Source of the DNA: CBIHON01 sp966211965
GTDB lineage: Bacteria > Pseudomonadota > Gammaproteobacteria > Burkholderiales > Burkholderiaceae_D
DNA: 64,000 bases
Reading direction: 5' to 3'
Assembly (NCBI GenBank): GCA_966211965.1
Contig: CBIHON010000022.1
Location: forward strand, 25,674 to 89,673
Numbering within the stretch: position 1 is the first letter of the stretch; the number at the start of each line of letters is the position of its first letter. The translations under genes and the position numbers were made by a program. This document shows, piece by piece, positions 8,381 to 18,660 of the stretch. Below the pieces are notes generated by a model. The model made no database searches. It saw only the letters and a list, made by a program, of their open reading frames with translations, and was not told the DNA's origin.

Positions 8381-11300
8381 ATGAGCAACAAGATCGCGTT
8401 GGTATTTTCCGGAATTGGGACACAATGGCAGGGCATGGCTGCATCGCTGCTTGCGAACGATGCAGTATTTTGTGATGCGGTCGCCGAACTCGACGCTCTG
8501 CTCACGCCGTTGCAGCGCTGGTCCTTGATGGACCTGCTGAGCGGACGGGATGCCGGCGTGGCGCTGGAACGTCCCGAGATTTCTCATCCTGCGATTTTCG
8601 CGGTTCAATACGGGCTCAGCGCCTGTCTGCGACGACAGGGATTGCGACCCGCCGCAGTGATCGGCCATAGCGCAGGCGAAGTGGCGGCTGCGGTGTGCGC
8701 CGGCGCTCTCACGCTTGCCGATGCGGCCGCGCTGGTGGCCGCGCACAGCGAGTTGATCCGGGCCGTGACGCCGGGCGCGATGATGCATGTCGCGCTCGAT
8801 CCGCACGCCGTCACGGCGCGAATTGCTGCGATGGACAGCGGTCTCGAACTGGCCGCGATCAACTCCCATCAAGCGGCGGTGGTGGCCGGCGAACCGCAGG
8901 CAATTTCAGCATTCGAAGCGGCGCTGAAGGCTGACGGCATCGACTGCCGCGTGCTGGCAATCCAGGTCCCTTTTCATACGCCGGCCGTCGAGCCGCACCT
9001 GGCAGCATTCCGGCAACGCATCGCAGCGCTCAAGCCTTTGCCGCTTTCCATCGATTTTTATTCCTCCTGGCGCGGCGGCTTGGCGCAGGGAGGCGATTTT
9101 ACGGCGGAGTATTGGGCGCGCCATATCCGCCAGCCGGTGCAATTCCTCGATGCGGCGCACGGCTTGCTCGCATCGGGTATCACGCATTGCATCGAAGTCA
9201 GCCCGCATCCAGCCCTGCTGCAGCATATGGCCGCCATCGCCAATGAAGCCGGCCTGGCGCCCGCCATGGACGCGATCATGCAGCGCGGAGTGCCGGAACC
9301 TTCATGGCCGCAACTGGTACCGGCCGCGGCGGTGCCTGCCCATGACGCGGCGGCGCTTGCACTGGCTTTACAGGAAGTGGCGAGCGAAGTTCTCGGCGGC
9401 GCATTTTCCTTGCACGAAGCGGAACAACTGAAGTGGACCGAACTCGGCTGCACCTCGCTGCAGATTACGCAATTGATGGCGAAGCTGTCGGCGCGCCTGG
9501 AACGGCCGCTGTCAGTTACCCTTCCCTATCGCTTTCCGACCCCGGCCGCGCTGATCGCCGGACTCGCTGCTGCGCCAGCCCCGGCGGATACTGCCGTGCA
9601 AACGGCACGGCACGACGAACCGGTCGCTGTCATCGGCATGGCGTGCCGCTTTCCCGGCGGCGCCGACAACCCCGAAGCCTTGTGGCGGATGCTCGCGTCT
9701 GGTGTCGATCCCATCGGAGAAATCCCCGCCGAACGCTGGCCGGCCGATGAATTCTACGATGCCGACCGCACGGCCAAAGGCCGCAGCGTCAGCCGCTGGG
9801 GCGGTTTCATCAGCGGCCAGGACTTGCGCGATTTCGACGCCCGCCATTTCCGCATGACGCCGCGCGAGGCCAGCGCACTCGATCCTCAGCAGCGGCTGCT
9901 GCTGGAAGTGACTTGGGAAGCGCTGGAAAATGCCGGCCTCTCGGTGCCCGCGCTGAAGGGGAAACGGGTCGGCGTGTATGTCGGCCTGAGCACCGACGAT
10001 TACAAGAATTCCACCCTGTACAGCGACGATCTGGATGCGCTCGACCCCTATGCCGGCGCAGGGGCGATGAGCTGCACCGCATCGGGCCGGCTGTCGTATT
10101 TTTTCGGTTGGGAAGGTCCCAACATTGCGCTCGATACCGCCTGCTCGTCCTCGCTGGTGGCCTTGCACCTGGCTTGCCAGGCGCTGCAGGCCGGCGAATG
10201 CGACCTGGCCGTGGCGGGCGGCGTCAATGCGCTGCTGACGCCGCATCTGTACGTGTATTTTTCCAAGGCCGGCATCATGTCGCCGACCGGGCGCTGTCAT
10301 GTGTTCGACGATTCCGCGGACGGCTATGTGCGCGCCGAGGGTTGCGGGATATTGGTGCTGCAGCGCGAATCCGACGCGGTCAGCGGAGGGCATCGGATGC
10401 GCGCCCGGGTGCTCGGTTCCGCGATCAACCAGGATGGCGCCAGCACCGGATTCAGCGCACCGAACGGCGCCTCCCAGCAAAAGGTGTTGCGCCAGGCTTG
10501 GCAGCAGGCCGGCATCGCGCCTGCCGATCTCGGCTACCTCGAAGCGCACGGCACCGGCACGCCGATCGGCGATCCGATCGAACTGGAGGCGATGGCGCAA
10601 GCCCTGGCACCGCAACGCACGCCGCAAGACCCGGTATTGGTCGGCTCGATCAAATCGAATCTCGGCCACCTGGAAGCAGCGGCCGGCGCGGCAGCGCTGA
10701 TCAAGACCGTGCTGGCGCTGGAACATCAGTCGTTGCCGGCCAATCTGCATTTCAACAAGCCGAATTCGCACATCGACTGGCCTGGACTGCCATTGCGCGT
10801 GGTTGATCGTCATCAGCCATGGCCGATGCGCGGCGGACGGCGGATTGCCGGCATCAGCTCCTTCGGATTCAGCGGCACCAATGCGCATGCGGTGTTGGAG
10901 CAGGCGCTGCCGCGAGCCGCCGCCGCACCTGTGCGTCAGGTGCAAGTACTGGCCTTGAGCGCGCCTGACCAAGCCGGCCTGCGGCACCTGGCGCGGCAGT
11001 ATGCGCAACGGATTGCCGCTTGCGATCGCAGCACCCTGGCCGACCTGGCTTGCACCACGCATTTAGCGCGTCCGTTCCTGGCTGCACGCGTCGCGCTGGC
11101 CGGCAAAGAGCCAAGCGAGATCGCCGCCTTGCTGGCACATTGGGCCGATGATCCGGCGCAGGCCGGCGGCGAACAAATTTTCTCGGGTGAAGGCGATGCC
11201 GGGCCGCTGGTGTTCGCCTTCACTGGTCAAGGTTGCCAATATCCCGGCATGGCAAAGGCGCTCTATGAGAGCGAAGCGGTATTTCGCGCCGTGCTGGATC

Positions 11301-14300
11301 GCTGCGAAGCTGCTTTGCTGGGCTTGCGCGGAAGCGGCATGCTGGGCTTGATGCTCGATGCCGAAGCGGATGCGGAAGCCCTCGCCTCGACCGACCTGGC
11401 GCAACCGGCGATCTTCGCCATGCAGTGCGGCATTGTCGCGCTGCTGGATTCATGGGGCATCCGTCCCGACCGCGTCATCGGCCATAGCGTCGGCGAATTT
11501 GCCGCAGCAGTGGCGGCCGGCGTGCTGACGCTGGAAGATGCGCTGGCCCTGGTTGCGCAACGCGGCAGCTTGATGGGCGCCATGCCGGCTGGCGGGGCAA
11601 TGGCTTCGGTGCAGGTTGATCAGGCCACGGCGGAACAAGCCATTGGCGAACAGCGTTCGCAAGTGGCGCTGGCAGCAATCAACGGGCCACGCGCAGTTGT
11701 GCTGTCGGGCGACGCGGCTGCGCTCGACATGGTTCTGGCGCGGCTCGGCACACCCGGCACGCGCGCCAAACGTTTGGCGGTATCTCATGCCTATCACTCG
11801 CCGCTGATGGCGCCGGCTGCGGCAGCCTTCGCGCAACTCGCCGCCCCCGCATTCAAACCGGCGCAGCTTACCTGGATTTCCTGCGTCGACGGCGGCGATT
11901 TATCGAAGTCCGGCGTCGACATGCAGTACTGGACCAGGCAGATCCTGTCGCCGGTGCACTTCGATCAAGCCTTGTCGGCCCTGGAAGCGGAAGGCTGCCG
12001 GTGCTTTGTTGAAATCGGCCCCGCTGCAGTGTTGACGCAGATGGGCCGGGCCCGAGACGGCGCAGCCGGGCGGCTCTGGATACAGACTCAGCAGCGGCAG
12101 CAGGATGGCGCTGTGCGCATCGCTGCCGCGCTTGCCGCGATCGCCGCAAGCGGCCGGCAGGCCGACTGGGCCGGCTATGACGATCCGGCCGGCCGCCGGC
12201 GTGTGGATTTGCCGCCCTACCCATTCCAGCGCAAGCGTCATTGGCGCGAACCCTTGTTGCCGCACAGTGCCGCCACGGCCACGATCAAGCCCGAGGGCGC
12301 GCCCTATGCGTGGCTGAATCGCTACGCGCTTTGGCGTCTTGCGGCGCAATTGCATTCCGCAGGATTGCTGTCGCAGACCGGCGCCGGCAAACAGCATGCG
12401 AGCTGCATCAAGCTGCTGGCCAAGGCCGGCCTGGCATCGATCGAGCACGATACCGCCACCCTCACCGCGAGCGGCCAAACTGCCGTCGCCCTGCCCGGGC
12501 TGGCGCAAGAGCGCACCCGTTTCCTGGCCGCGCATCCGAGCCTCGAAGGCTGCCTGGCCCTGCTGGACGATTGCCTGGACCATTACCCGGCCATTATTCG
12601 CGGCGAACTCGATCCGCTGACCGTGCTGTTCCCGCGCGGCAGCATGGACCGGGTCGAATCGGTGTACGCGAATAATGAAGTGCAGGACTTGTTCAATCGC
12701 GATGTCGCCCGGACGGTGGCGCGCTGGTGCCAGGGCCGCATTGCGGCAACACCCGGCCAGACCTTGCGCATCGTTGAAATCGGCGCCGGCACCGGGGCCA
12801 CCACGGCTGCGGTATTGGCCGCACTGCCGCAGGGTGCGCCGGTCGAGTATTACTTCACGGACGTCAGCCCGGCCTTCCTCTCCCGTGCAAAAAAACGCTT
12901 CGGGCAAATCAATTTTGCGCTGTTGAATATCGAACGCGATCCAGGACCGCAGGGATTCCCGGCCGGCGTGGCGGACTTGGTGATTGCCAATAACGTGCTG
13001 CATGCCACGGCGGATATCGGCGTCACGCTTGCCAATGTGCGCTGGCTGAGCGCTGCGGGCAGCGCGCTGGTGCTGAATGAACAAACCGATCCGCAGGCTT
13101 TCATCCATTTGATTTTCGGCCTGACCGATGGGTGGTGGCGTTTTACCGACGCACTGCGCCAGGGGGCCGGGTCGCCCATCCTGTCGCGCCAGCTTTGGAC
13201 CGAAGCGCTGCAGCAGGCCGGATTCGATGTGTCGCCGGAGGTGTTTTCCACCGATGCCGGTCAAACCGTATTTGTAGCAAACATAAAGGATGCCGAGATG
13301 GTACAAAATGCACATGCTTCATCCGCTCAAGCCGCTCCGGCGATGGATGCGATTCTCGAGATGGTCGCCGAGCTGACCGGGATGGGCAAGGATGAAATCG
13401 ATGCCGATACCGCCCTGATCGATCTGGGTCTGGATTCGCTGATGCTGGTGCAGATGAAGACCCTGCTGTCGAACCGGCTGGGGCTTGAAGTGGATATGGC
13501 GGATTTTTATGGGGATATGGATTCGGTGAGCAGGTTGGCGCAGGCTGTGCCGGTTTCTGCTGCGGCCGCGGTGGCCGTTGCTCCGCCCGTATCGAAGTCC
13601 GTTCAGATTGCAACAGCGACGAACGAGACTCCCTCCCCCTTGCAGGGGGAGGGTTGGGGTGGGGGTAGAGACGTCAATCAACAACCGCCCGTCGTTCATC
13701 AACCTCACAACCCCCTCCCCAGCCCTCCGCCTGCCAGGGGGAGGGAACTTCCAGGCGCTGGTGCCGCGCCATCCAGCGAACTGACCAGCCTGATCGCTCT
13801 GCAGCTCGAAACCATGTCGCGCATGATCAGCGAGCAGAATGCGCTGCTGGCTCGCGCTCCCGCGCCTGCGCCGGCTCATAGCCAAAACGTTCAGGCAGTT
13901 GCGCCGGCTGCGTCACCCGCACCAGCCATAGCGGCGCCGGTGCAAGCGGCCTCCGCAACCGCCACCACGCACCAGCGCCCCAGCACCCCCAACTTCCGCT
14001 CCCTCAAACTCGAGGAAGACAAGTTCACCCCGCAGCAAAAAGCCTTCGTCGACAGCTTGGCCCAACGCTACGCCGCGCGTACCCCCGGTTCCAAAGCCCT
14101 GGCCGATGCTACCCGCCACACCCTGGCCGATTGGAAAAACACCCTGAGCTTCCGTTACTCGCTCAAGGAAATGATGTACCCGATCGTAGCCGCCAAGTCG
14201 CATGGCTCGCACTTCACCGACATCGACGGCAATGACTTCCTCGACGTCACCATGGGCTGCGGCATCGCCCTGCTCGGCCACTCGCCGAAATGCGTCACCG

Positions 14301-17300
14301 ATGCGGTCCATGCGCAAGTCGACGCCAATTTCGCGATCGGCCCGCAAACCGCGCTCGCGTCCGAAGTGGCGCAACGCTTCTCGCGCATCACCGGCATGGA
14401 GCGCGTCACCTTCTGCAACACCGGCGCCGAAGCGGTGATGATGGCGGTGCGCATTGCCCGCGCCGTCACCGGCCGCAACAAGATCGTGATCTTCAACGGC
14501 GCCTACCACGGCACCTGGGACGGCGTGCTGGGAGTCGAACACGAAGGCCGCGCCTGGCCGATTGCCGCCGGCATTCCGCAAGGCATGGTCGACGACCTGA
14601 TGATCCTGAACTACGGCACCGACGAAGCCGTCGCCGCCGTGCGCGAACATGCGCATGAACTGGCCGCAGTGCTGGTCGAGCCGGTGCAATCGCGCCGCCC
14701 CGGCCTGCAGCCGAAGGAATTCCTGCAGCAACTGCGCAGCATTACCAGCGAATCCGGCAGCGCGCTGATTTTCGACGAAATGATCACCGGCTTCCGCATC
14801 CTGCCGGGCGGCGCGCAGGCGCACTACGGCATCCGGGCAGACCTCGCGACCTACGGCAAGATCGTCGGCGGCGGCTTGCCGCTCTCCGTGGTAGCCGGCA
14901 GCGCACGCTTCATGGATGTGGTCGACGGCGGCGACTGGCAATACGGCGACGCCTCCAAGCCGGAAAGCGACGTGATCTATTTCGGCGGCACCTATGTCAA
15001 ACATCCGCTGGCGCTGGCAGCGGCCAAAGCCAGCCTTGACTTCCTGGAAGCGGAAGGCAGCGCCGGCTATGAACAACTGAACCGCCGCACCGCGCGCATG
15101 GCAGAGACCCTCAACGCCTGGTTCGCGCGCGAATCGGTGCCCCTGACGGTGGCGCATTTCGGCTCGCTGTTCCGCATCGACGGCGTCGGCCGCTACAGCG
15201 GCATCATGCAGCCGGTCGAACTGGACCTGTTCTTCCTGCTGATGAATTTGCGCAGCGTGTATATTTGGGAACGGCGCGTGCTGTTCCTCTCCTTTGCCCA
15301 CACCGACGCCGAGGTCGATCACCTGATCGCCTGCGTCAAGGATGCAGTGCAGGAGTTGCGCGCGGCCGGTTTCGAATTTCGCGCCGGCGGCAAACCGCCC
15401 GCACCAGTTGGAGGTATCCAGCTCGAATCTAGCCTAGGGCGGCTGCAATCCGCGCGGACTGCAGCCGCCCAGACTATCGCGCAAGATGTCATGCAAGACT
15501 GCGGCCCCGCCGCATCGGCCCAGCGCCGCATGTTCGCTCTGGCCGAAATCGAAGGGCCGAGCGTCGTCTACAACGTGCCGCTGGCGATACGTCTGCGCGG
15601 CAAGCTCGACCTGCCCCGCCTGGAAAAGTCGCTGGCGCAACTGGTGGCGCGCCATCCCGCGCTGCGTACCTGCTTCGCGGTCGAGGACGACGTGCTGCTG
15701 CAAAAAGTCGCACCGAGCATGCCTTTTGCCATCAAGATGATCGAGTGCCCGGACGAGCGTTCGACAAATTGCCTGGCCCATTTTGTGCAGCCCTTCGATC
15801 TGAAGAGCACGCCCCTGTTCCGCGCCGGCCTGTTGCGCATCGGCGCCGACCATCACGTGCTGATCATGGACGCCCATCACATCGTGGTGGATGGCTTGTC
15901 GCTCAATATCCTGGCGCAGGAATTGATGGCGTACTACGGCGGCCAAGCGCTGCCGGAACCTGGCGCCACCATGCTCGACCATGCCGCCGCAGAAGCGGCC
16001 TATCTCGCGTCGGATGCCTGCAGCCGCGATGCAGCTTACTGGCAATCCGAATTCCGCTCCATCCCTGAACCGCTGCAACTGCCGGTCGACCAGCCGCGTC
16101 CCCTGCGTCGCCGCCATAAGGGCGCGGACCTGCTGAGCAAACTCGACAGTGCCGCCACCGCCCGCCTGAAAGCCGCGGCGCGCGCCAACAAGATGTCGAT
16201 TTTTCCGCTGGTGCTGACCCTGTATGCCACGCTGCTGCATCGGCTGTGCGCACAAGACGACATCGTGATCGGCTTGCCGGTCGGCGGCCGCACCGATCCC
16301 CGCTTCCGCAACACGGTCGGCATGCTGGCCGCGACGCTCCCGCTGCGCCTGATCGCCGCGCCGAAAGAAACCCTCGGCGCCTGCGCCCGCGCCTATCAAA
16401 AAACCTTCCTCAATGCGCTCGGCCACCAGGCCTATCCGCTGGAAGCCTTGATCGCTTCGCTCGACCTGCCGCGCGATACCTCGCGCAATCCGTTGTTCGA
16501 TACGATGTTCATTTATGAAGACGGAAACGACCGCGTGTACCGCATGTCCGGCCTCGAATGCGAAACGGCGGAGGTCTCGCGCCACGCCGCGATGTTCGAC
16601 ATCGCAATGGAAGTGGTCGAAGCCGAAGGTGAATTGACTTTGCGCTGCGAATACGACGTCGACCTGTTTTCCGAAGCCACTGCGCAAAGCGTGCTGGATG
16701 CCTATATCCGCCTGCTGCACTTGGCGCCCGACATGCTGGATCAGCCGATCGGCGAATTGAGCCTGGTCGACAATGCCCAACGCGCAACGCTGTTGGCATG
16801 GGGTGACGGCGGACCGGCGCCGGCGCCGGGCACGGTCTTGCAAGCATTCGACGTGCAACTGGCGCGTGCACCCGATGCACCGGCACTGGTTTCCGCAGGC
16901 AAGACGCTCAGCTACCGCGAACTGGACCAGATGGCCAATCGCCTGGCGCATACCTTGCTGGACGAGGGTCCGCTCTCGCCCGATACGCCGGTGGCGCTGG
17001 TGTCGCATCGCGATGCCGGTTTGCTGGCCGGTTTACTGGCGATCCTGCGTGCCGGTTGCGCTTACGTGCCGGTCGATCCTGACTTCCCTCCCGATCGCGT
17101 GCGCCTGATGCTGCAAGCCGGCGGTTGCCGCCATCTGCTGGTGTCGTCAGATCTGGTGGCGACGCTGCCCGCGCTGCCTGGGTCGCGCGTCTTGTGCCTG
17201 GACGCACCGGCTGCAAACGCGCCGTCGACACCGCCGAACTGCAATGTCGTGCCTGAGCAATTGGCCTATGTGATCTTCACCTCCGGATCGACCGGCACCC

Positions 17301-18655
17301 CCAAGGGCACGATGCTGCGCCATCGGAATGCCGCGGCCTTCTTTGCCTGTTTGCCGCAGGTATTCGGCTTCACAGCGGTTGACCGTATCCTCGGCGTGAC
17401 CACCGTATCGTTCGATATCGCCGCGCTGGAATTGCTCGGCGCATTGTGTTGCGGCATGACTGTCGTGCTGGCGTCCGCCGAGCAAGCGCGCGACCCGGCG
17501 CAACTCTTGGACTTGATGCAGCAGGAGCACGTCAATGTCTTGCAGATGACGCCGACCCGGCTGCGCATGCTCCTTGAGGCGGGAAATGCGAGGGGAGGCC
17601 GGGAGGGGGAGGGAGCAGGCGTACTCTGCGGCATCCGTACCCTGCTGGTCGGCGGCGAAGCCTTGCCGCAAGCCCTGGCCGAACAATTGCTGCCGCTGTC
17701 CCACCTCAGGGTCTTCAACGTCTACGGCCCCACCGAAACCACCATCTGGTCCGCCAGTTGGCAACTCAGCCAAGGTCCGGTCAGCCTCGGCCGCGCCCTG
17801 CCCGGCGAACGCCTGTTGATCCTGTCTCCGCAGCATCGCCTGCAACCGGCTGGAGCCGTCGGCGAAATCGCGATTGCCGGCGCCGGCGTCGCACGCGGTT
17901 ACCTGAACGACGCGGTGCGCACCGCAGAGCGCTTCATCAGCCTGCCGGATATTGAGGGCCCGGTGTACCTCACCGGCGACCTGGGCCGCTGGCGTTCGGA
18001 CGGCAGCCTGGAATTCCTCGGCCGCCGAGACGACCAGATCAAGATCCGCGGCATGCGCATCGAGATCGGCGAAATCGAACATCACTTGCGTCAACTGCCG
18101 GCCGTGCAAGATGCCGCTGCCGCCGTACGCAAGAATGCATTGGGCGAAGCCGAGATCGTCGCCTACCTGGTCGGACCGAAAGAGAATGTCGATGCCGCTG
18201 CCCTGCGCACTGCGATGGCCGCACACTTGCCGGGGCCAATGATCCCGGCGCGCTTCGTCGTATTGCAGGCTTTGCCGCAGACCCCGAACGGCAAGACCGA
18301 CCGCCGAGCCCTGCCAGCCCCCGAGCCGCAAACCGCCGCAAAATCCGCCCGCGCTCCCGAAGGCCCGATAGAAACAGCGATCACCGCGATCTTCTCCGAA
18401 GTGCTGGGACAAAACATCGGACCGGATGACGACTTCTTCCTCAGCGGCGGCGAATCGATCCGTTCGCTCAGGCTTGCCAGCCGCATCCGTGCATTGGAAC
18501 TGGCCTTCGATCTGCAGGATTTATTCCGCTGGCCGACGCCGGCCGCCTTGGCTGCAAACCTGAAACCGCTGCGATCCGGCACGGAGAACAAAGATGCCGG
18601 AGTAGGCGAACTGAGCGGCCTGAGCGCGTCGGAACTGGCCGATCTGCTCGGATAG
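8381..18655 (+). CDS. Hybrid PKS-NRPS: AT-ACP-KS-AT-CMT-ACP-AMT-C-A(Gly)-PCP
   Basis: This 3424-residue megasynthase starts the assembly line. Domains in order: starter AT (GHSAGE near 95, VPFH near 200); ACP (LGCTSLQ, Ser near 358); KS (GMACRFPGG near 415, active Cys in TACSSS near 587, EAHGTGT near 720, SNLGHLEAAAG near 760); extender AT (GHSVGEFAAA near 1033, HAYHSP, suggesting malonyl-CoA); SAM C-methyltransferase (EIGAGTGATT near 1465); ACP (LGLDSLM, Ser about 1686); GSA-type PLP aminotransferase (IFDEMITG, YGKIVGGG); C (HHIVVDG); A; PCP. There is no KR, DH or ER, so the beta-keto group should be methylated at alpha and transaminated, as in McyE-type modules. The A-domain code read by alignment to GrsA is DILQLGVIW plus Lys, close to the glycine code. 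The ATG at 8381 was chosen because homology to AT starts at once; the 58 upstream codons look non-coding. Confidence 0.95.
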   Translation: MSNKIALVFSGIGTQWQGMAASLLANDAVFCDAVAELDALLTPLQRWSLMDLLSGRDAGVALERPEISHPAIFAVQYGLSACLRRQGLRPAAVIGHSAGEVAAAVCAGALTLADAAALVAAHSELIRAVTPGAMMHVALDPHAVTARIAAMDSGLELAAINSHQAAVVAGEPQAISAFEAALKADGIDCRVLAIQVPFHTPAVEPHLAAFRQRIAALKPLPLSIDFYSSWRGGLAQGGDFTAEYWARHIRQPVQFLDAAHGLLASGITHCIEVSPHPALLQHMAAIANEAGLAPAMDAIMQRGVPEPSWPQLVPAAAVPAHDAAALALALQEVASEVLGGAFSLHEAEQLKWTELGCTSLQITQLMAKLSARLERPLSVTLPYRFPTPAALIAGLAAAPAPADTAVQTARHDEPVAVIGMACRFPGGADNPEALWRMLASGVDPIGEIPAERWPADEFYDADRTAKGRSVSRWGGFISGQDLRDFDARHFRMTPREASALDPQQRLLLEVTWEALENAGLSVPALKGKRVGVYVGLSTDDYKNSTLYSDDLDALDPYAGAGAMSCTASGRLSYFFGWEGPNIALDTACSSSLVALHLACQALQAGECDLAVAGGVNALLTPHLYVYFSKAGIMSPTGRCHVFDDSADGYVRAEGCGILVLQRESDAVSGGHRMRARVLGSAINQDGASTGFSAPNGASQQKVLRQAWQQAGIAPADLGYLEAHGTGTPIGDPIELEAMAQALAPQRTPQDPVLVGSIKSNLGHLEAAAGAAALIKTVLALEHQSLPANLHFNKPNSHIDWPGLPLRVVDRHQPWPMRGGRRIAGISSFGFSGTNAHAVLEQALPRAAAAPVRQVQVLALSAPDQAGLRHLARQYAQRIAACDRSTLADLACTTHLARPFLAARVALAGKEPSEIAALLAHWADDPAQAGGEQIFSGEGDAGPLVFAFTGQGCQYPGMAKALYESEAVFRAVLDRCEAALLGLRGSGMLGLMLDAEADAEALASTDLAQPAIFAMQCGIVALLDSWGIRPDRVIGHSVGEFAAAVAAGVLTLEDALALVAQRGSLMGAMPAGGAMASVQVDQATAEQAIGEQRSQVALAAINGPRAVVLSGDAAALDMVLARLGTPGTRAKRLAVSHAYHSPLMAPAAAAFAQLAAPAFKPAQLTWISCVDGGDLSKSGVDMQYWTRQILSPVHFDQALSALEAEGCRCFVEIGPAAVLTQMGRARDGAAGRLWIQTQQRQQDGAVRIAAALAAIAASGRQADWAGYDDPAGRRRVDLPPYPFQRKRHWREPLLPHSAATATIKPEGAPYAWLNRYALWRLAAQLHSAGLLSQTGAGKQHASCIKLLAKAGLASIEHDTATLTASGQTAVALPGLAQERTRFLAAHPSLEGCLALLDDCLDHYPAIIRGELDPLTVLFPRGSMDRVESVYANNEVQDLFNRDVARTVARWCQGRIAATPGQTLRIVEIGAGTGATTAAVLAALPQGAPVEYYFTDVSPAFLSRAKKRFGQINFALLNIERDPGPQGFPAGVADLVIANNVLHATADIGVTLANVRWLSAAGSALVLNEQTDPQAFIHLIFGLTDGWWRFTDALRQGAGSPILSRQLWTEALQQAGFDVSPEVFSTDAGQTVFVANIKDAEMVQNAHASSAQAAPAMDAILEMVAELTGMGKDEIDADTALIDLGLDSLMLVQMKTLLSNRLGLEVDMADFYGDMDSVSRLAQAVPVSAAAAVAVAPPVSKSVQIATATNETPSPLQGEGWGGGRDVNQQPPVVHQPHNPLPSPPPARGRELPGAGAAPSSELTSLIALQLETMSRMISEQNALLARAPAPAPAHSQNVQAVAPAASPAPAIAAPVQAASATATTHQRPSTPNFRSLKLEEDKFTPQQKAFVDSLAQRYAARTPGSKALADATRHTLADWKNTLSFRYSLKEMMYPIVAAKSHGSHFTDIDGNDFLDVTMGCGIALLGHSPKCVTDAVHAQVDANFAIGPQTALASEVAQRFSRITGMERVTFCNTGAEAVMMAVRIARAVTGRNKIVIFNGAYHGTWDGVLGVEHEGRAWPIAAGIPQGMVDDLMILNYGTDEAVAAVREHAHELAAVLVEPVQSRRPGLQPKEFLQQLRSITSESGSALIFDEMITGFRILPGGAQAHYGIRADLATYGKIVGGGLPLSVVAGSARFMDVVDGGDWQYGDASKPESDVIYFGGTYVKHPLALAAAKASLDFLEAEGSAGYEQLNRRTARMAETLNAWFARESVPLTVAHFGSLFRIDGVGRYSGIMQPVELDLFFLLMNLRSVYIWERRVLFLSFAHTDAEVDHLIACVKDAVQELRAAGFEFRAGGKPPAPVGGIQLESSLGRLQSARTAAAQTIAQDVMQDCGPAASAQRRMFALAEIEGPSVVYNVPLAIRLRGKLDLPRLEKSLAQLVARHPALRTCFAVEDDVLLQKVAPSMPFAIKMIECPDERSTNCLAHFVQPFDLKSTPLFRAGLLRIGADHHVLIMDAHHIVVDGLSLNILAQELMAYYGGQALPEPGATMLDHAAAEAAYLASDACSRDAAYWQSEFRSIPEPLQLPVDQPRPLRRRHKGADLLSKLDSAATARLKAAARANKMSIFPLVLTLYATLLHRLCAQDDIVIGLPVGGRTDPRFRNTVGMLAATLPLRLIAAPKETLGACARAYQKTFLNALGHQAYPLEALIASLDLPRDTSRNPLFDTMFIYEDGNDRVYRMSGLECETAEVSRHAAMFDIAMEVVEAEGELTLRCEYDVDLFSEATAQSVLDAYIRLLHLAPDMLDQPIGELSLVDNAQRATLLAWGDGGPAPAPGTVLQAFDVQLARAPDAPALVSAGKTLSYRELDQMANRLAHTLLDEGPLSPDTPVALVSHRDAGLLAGLLAILRAGCAYVPVDPDFPPDRVRLMLQAGGCRHLLVSSDLVATLPALPGSRVLCLDAPAANAPSTPPNCNVVPEQLAYVIFTSGSTGTPKGTMLRHRNAAAFFACLPQVFGFTAVDRILGVTTVSFDIAALELLGALCCGMTVVLASAEQARDPAQLLDLMQQEHVNVLQMTPTRLRMLLEAGNARGGREGEGAGVLCGIRTLLVGGEALPQALAEQLLPLSHLRVFNVYGPTETTIWSASWQLSQGPVSLGRALPGERLLILSPQHRLQPAGAVGEIAIAGAGVARGYLNDAVRTAERFISLPDIEGPVYLTGDLGRWRSDGSLEFLGRRDDQIKIRGMRIEIGEIEHHLRQLPAVQDAAAAVRKNALGEAEIVAYLVGPKENVDAAALRTAMAAHLPGPMIPARFVVLQALPQTPNGKTDRRALPAPEPQTAAKSARAPEGPIETAITAIFSEVLGQNIGPDDDFFLSGGESIRSLRLASRIRALELAFDLQDLFRWPTPAALAANLKPLRSGTENKDAGVGELSGLSASELADLLG
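13630..13747. repeat. GC-rich palindromic repeat (family R3) in ACP-aminotransferase linker
   Basis: CCCTCCCCCTTGCAGGGGGA and its continuation (from 13630) form an imperfect inverted repeat with the segment ending at 13747. The whole unit is about 118 bases and lies inside the PKS-NRPS coding sequence, about residues 1750-1789. It is read in frame and yields the peptide SPLQGEGWGGG. Parts of the same motif occur at 63406-63446 and, degenerate, at 55929-55970. Confidence 0.75.
15437..15470. repeat. Palindrome (family R2) in aminotransferase-C linker
   Basis: GGGCGGCTGCA (15437-15447) and TGCAGCCGCCC (15460-15470) are a perfect 11-base inverted pair around ATCCGCGCGGAC. The core TGCAATCCGCGCG matches the repeat at 18661-18719. 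It is read through in frame between the aminotransferase and condensation domains. Confidence 0.6.
17885..18084 (+). repeat. 200-base block identical to 21211-21410 (A1 copy)
   Basis: By eye this block of the first adenylation domain is identical base for base to 21211-21410 in the second. Flanking parts of the two A domains are similar but carry many substitutions. Both encode the same part of the A domain (from GVARGYLNDA to EIGEIEHH). This suggests recent recombination between the two Gly domains. Confidence 0.85.
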
Positions 18656-18660
18656 AAGTG

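Noticed and set aside
8381..10000. Lipopeptide starter with fatty-acyl ligase or C-starter domain
   Set aside because: No acyl-CoA ligase domain or starter C domain is present. The protein begins with AT-ACP.
9512..18412. Several minus-strand open frames of 400-520 codons opposite the PKS-NRPS gene
   Set aside because: All lie opposite intact catalytic domains and show no recognisable motif. They result from high GC at third codon positions.
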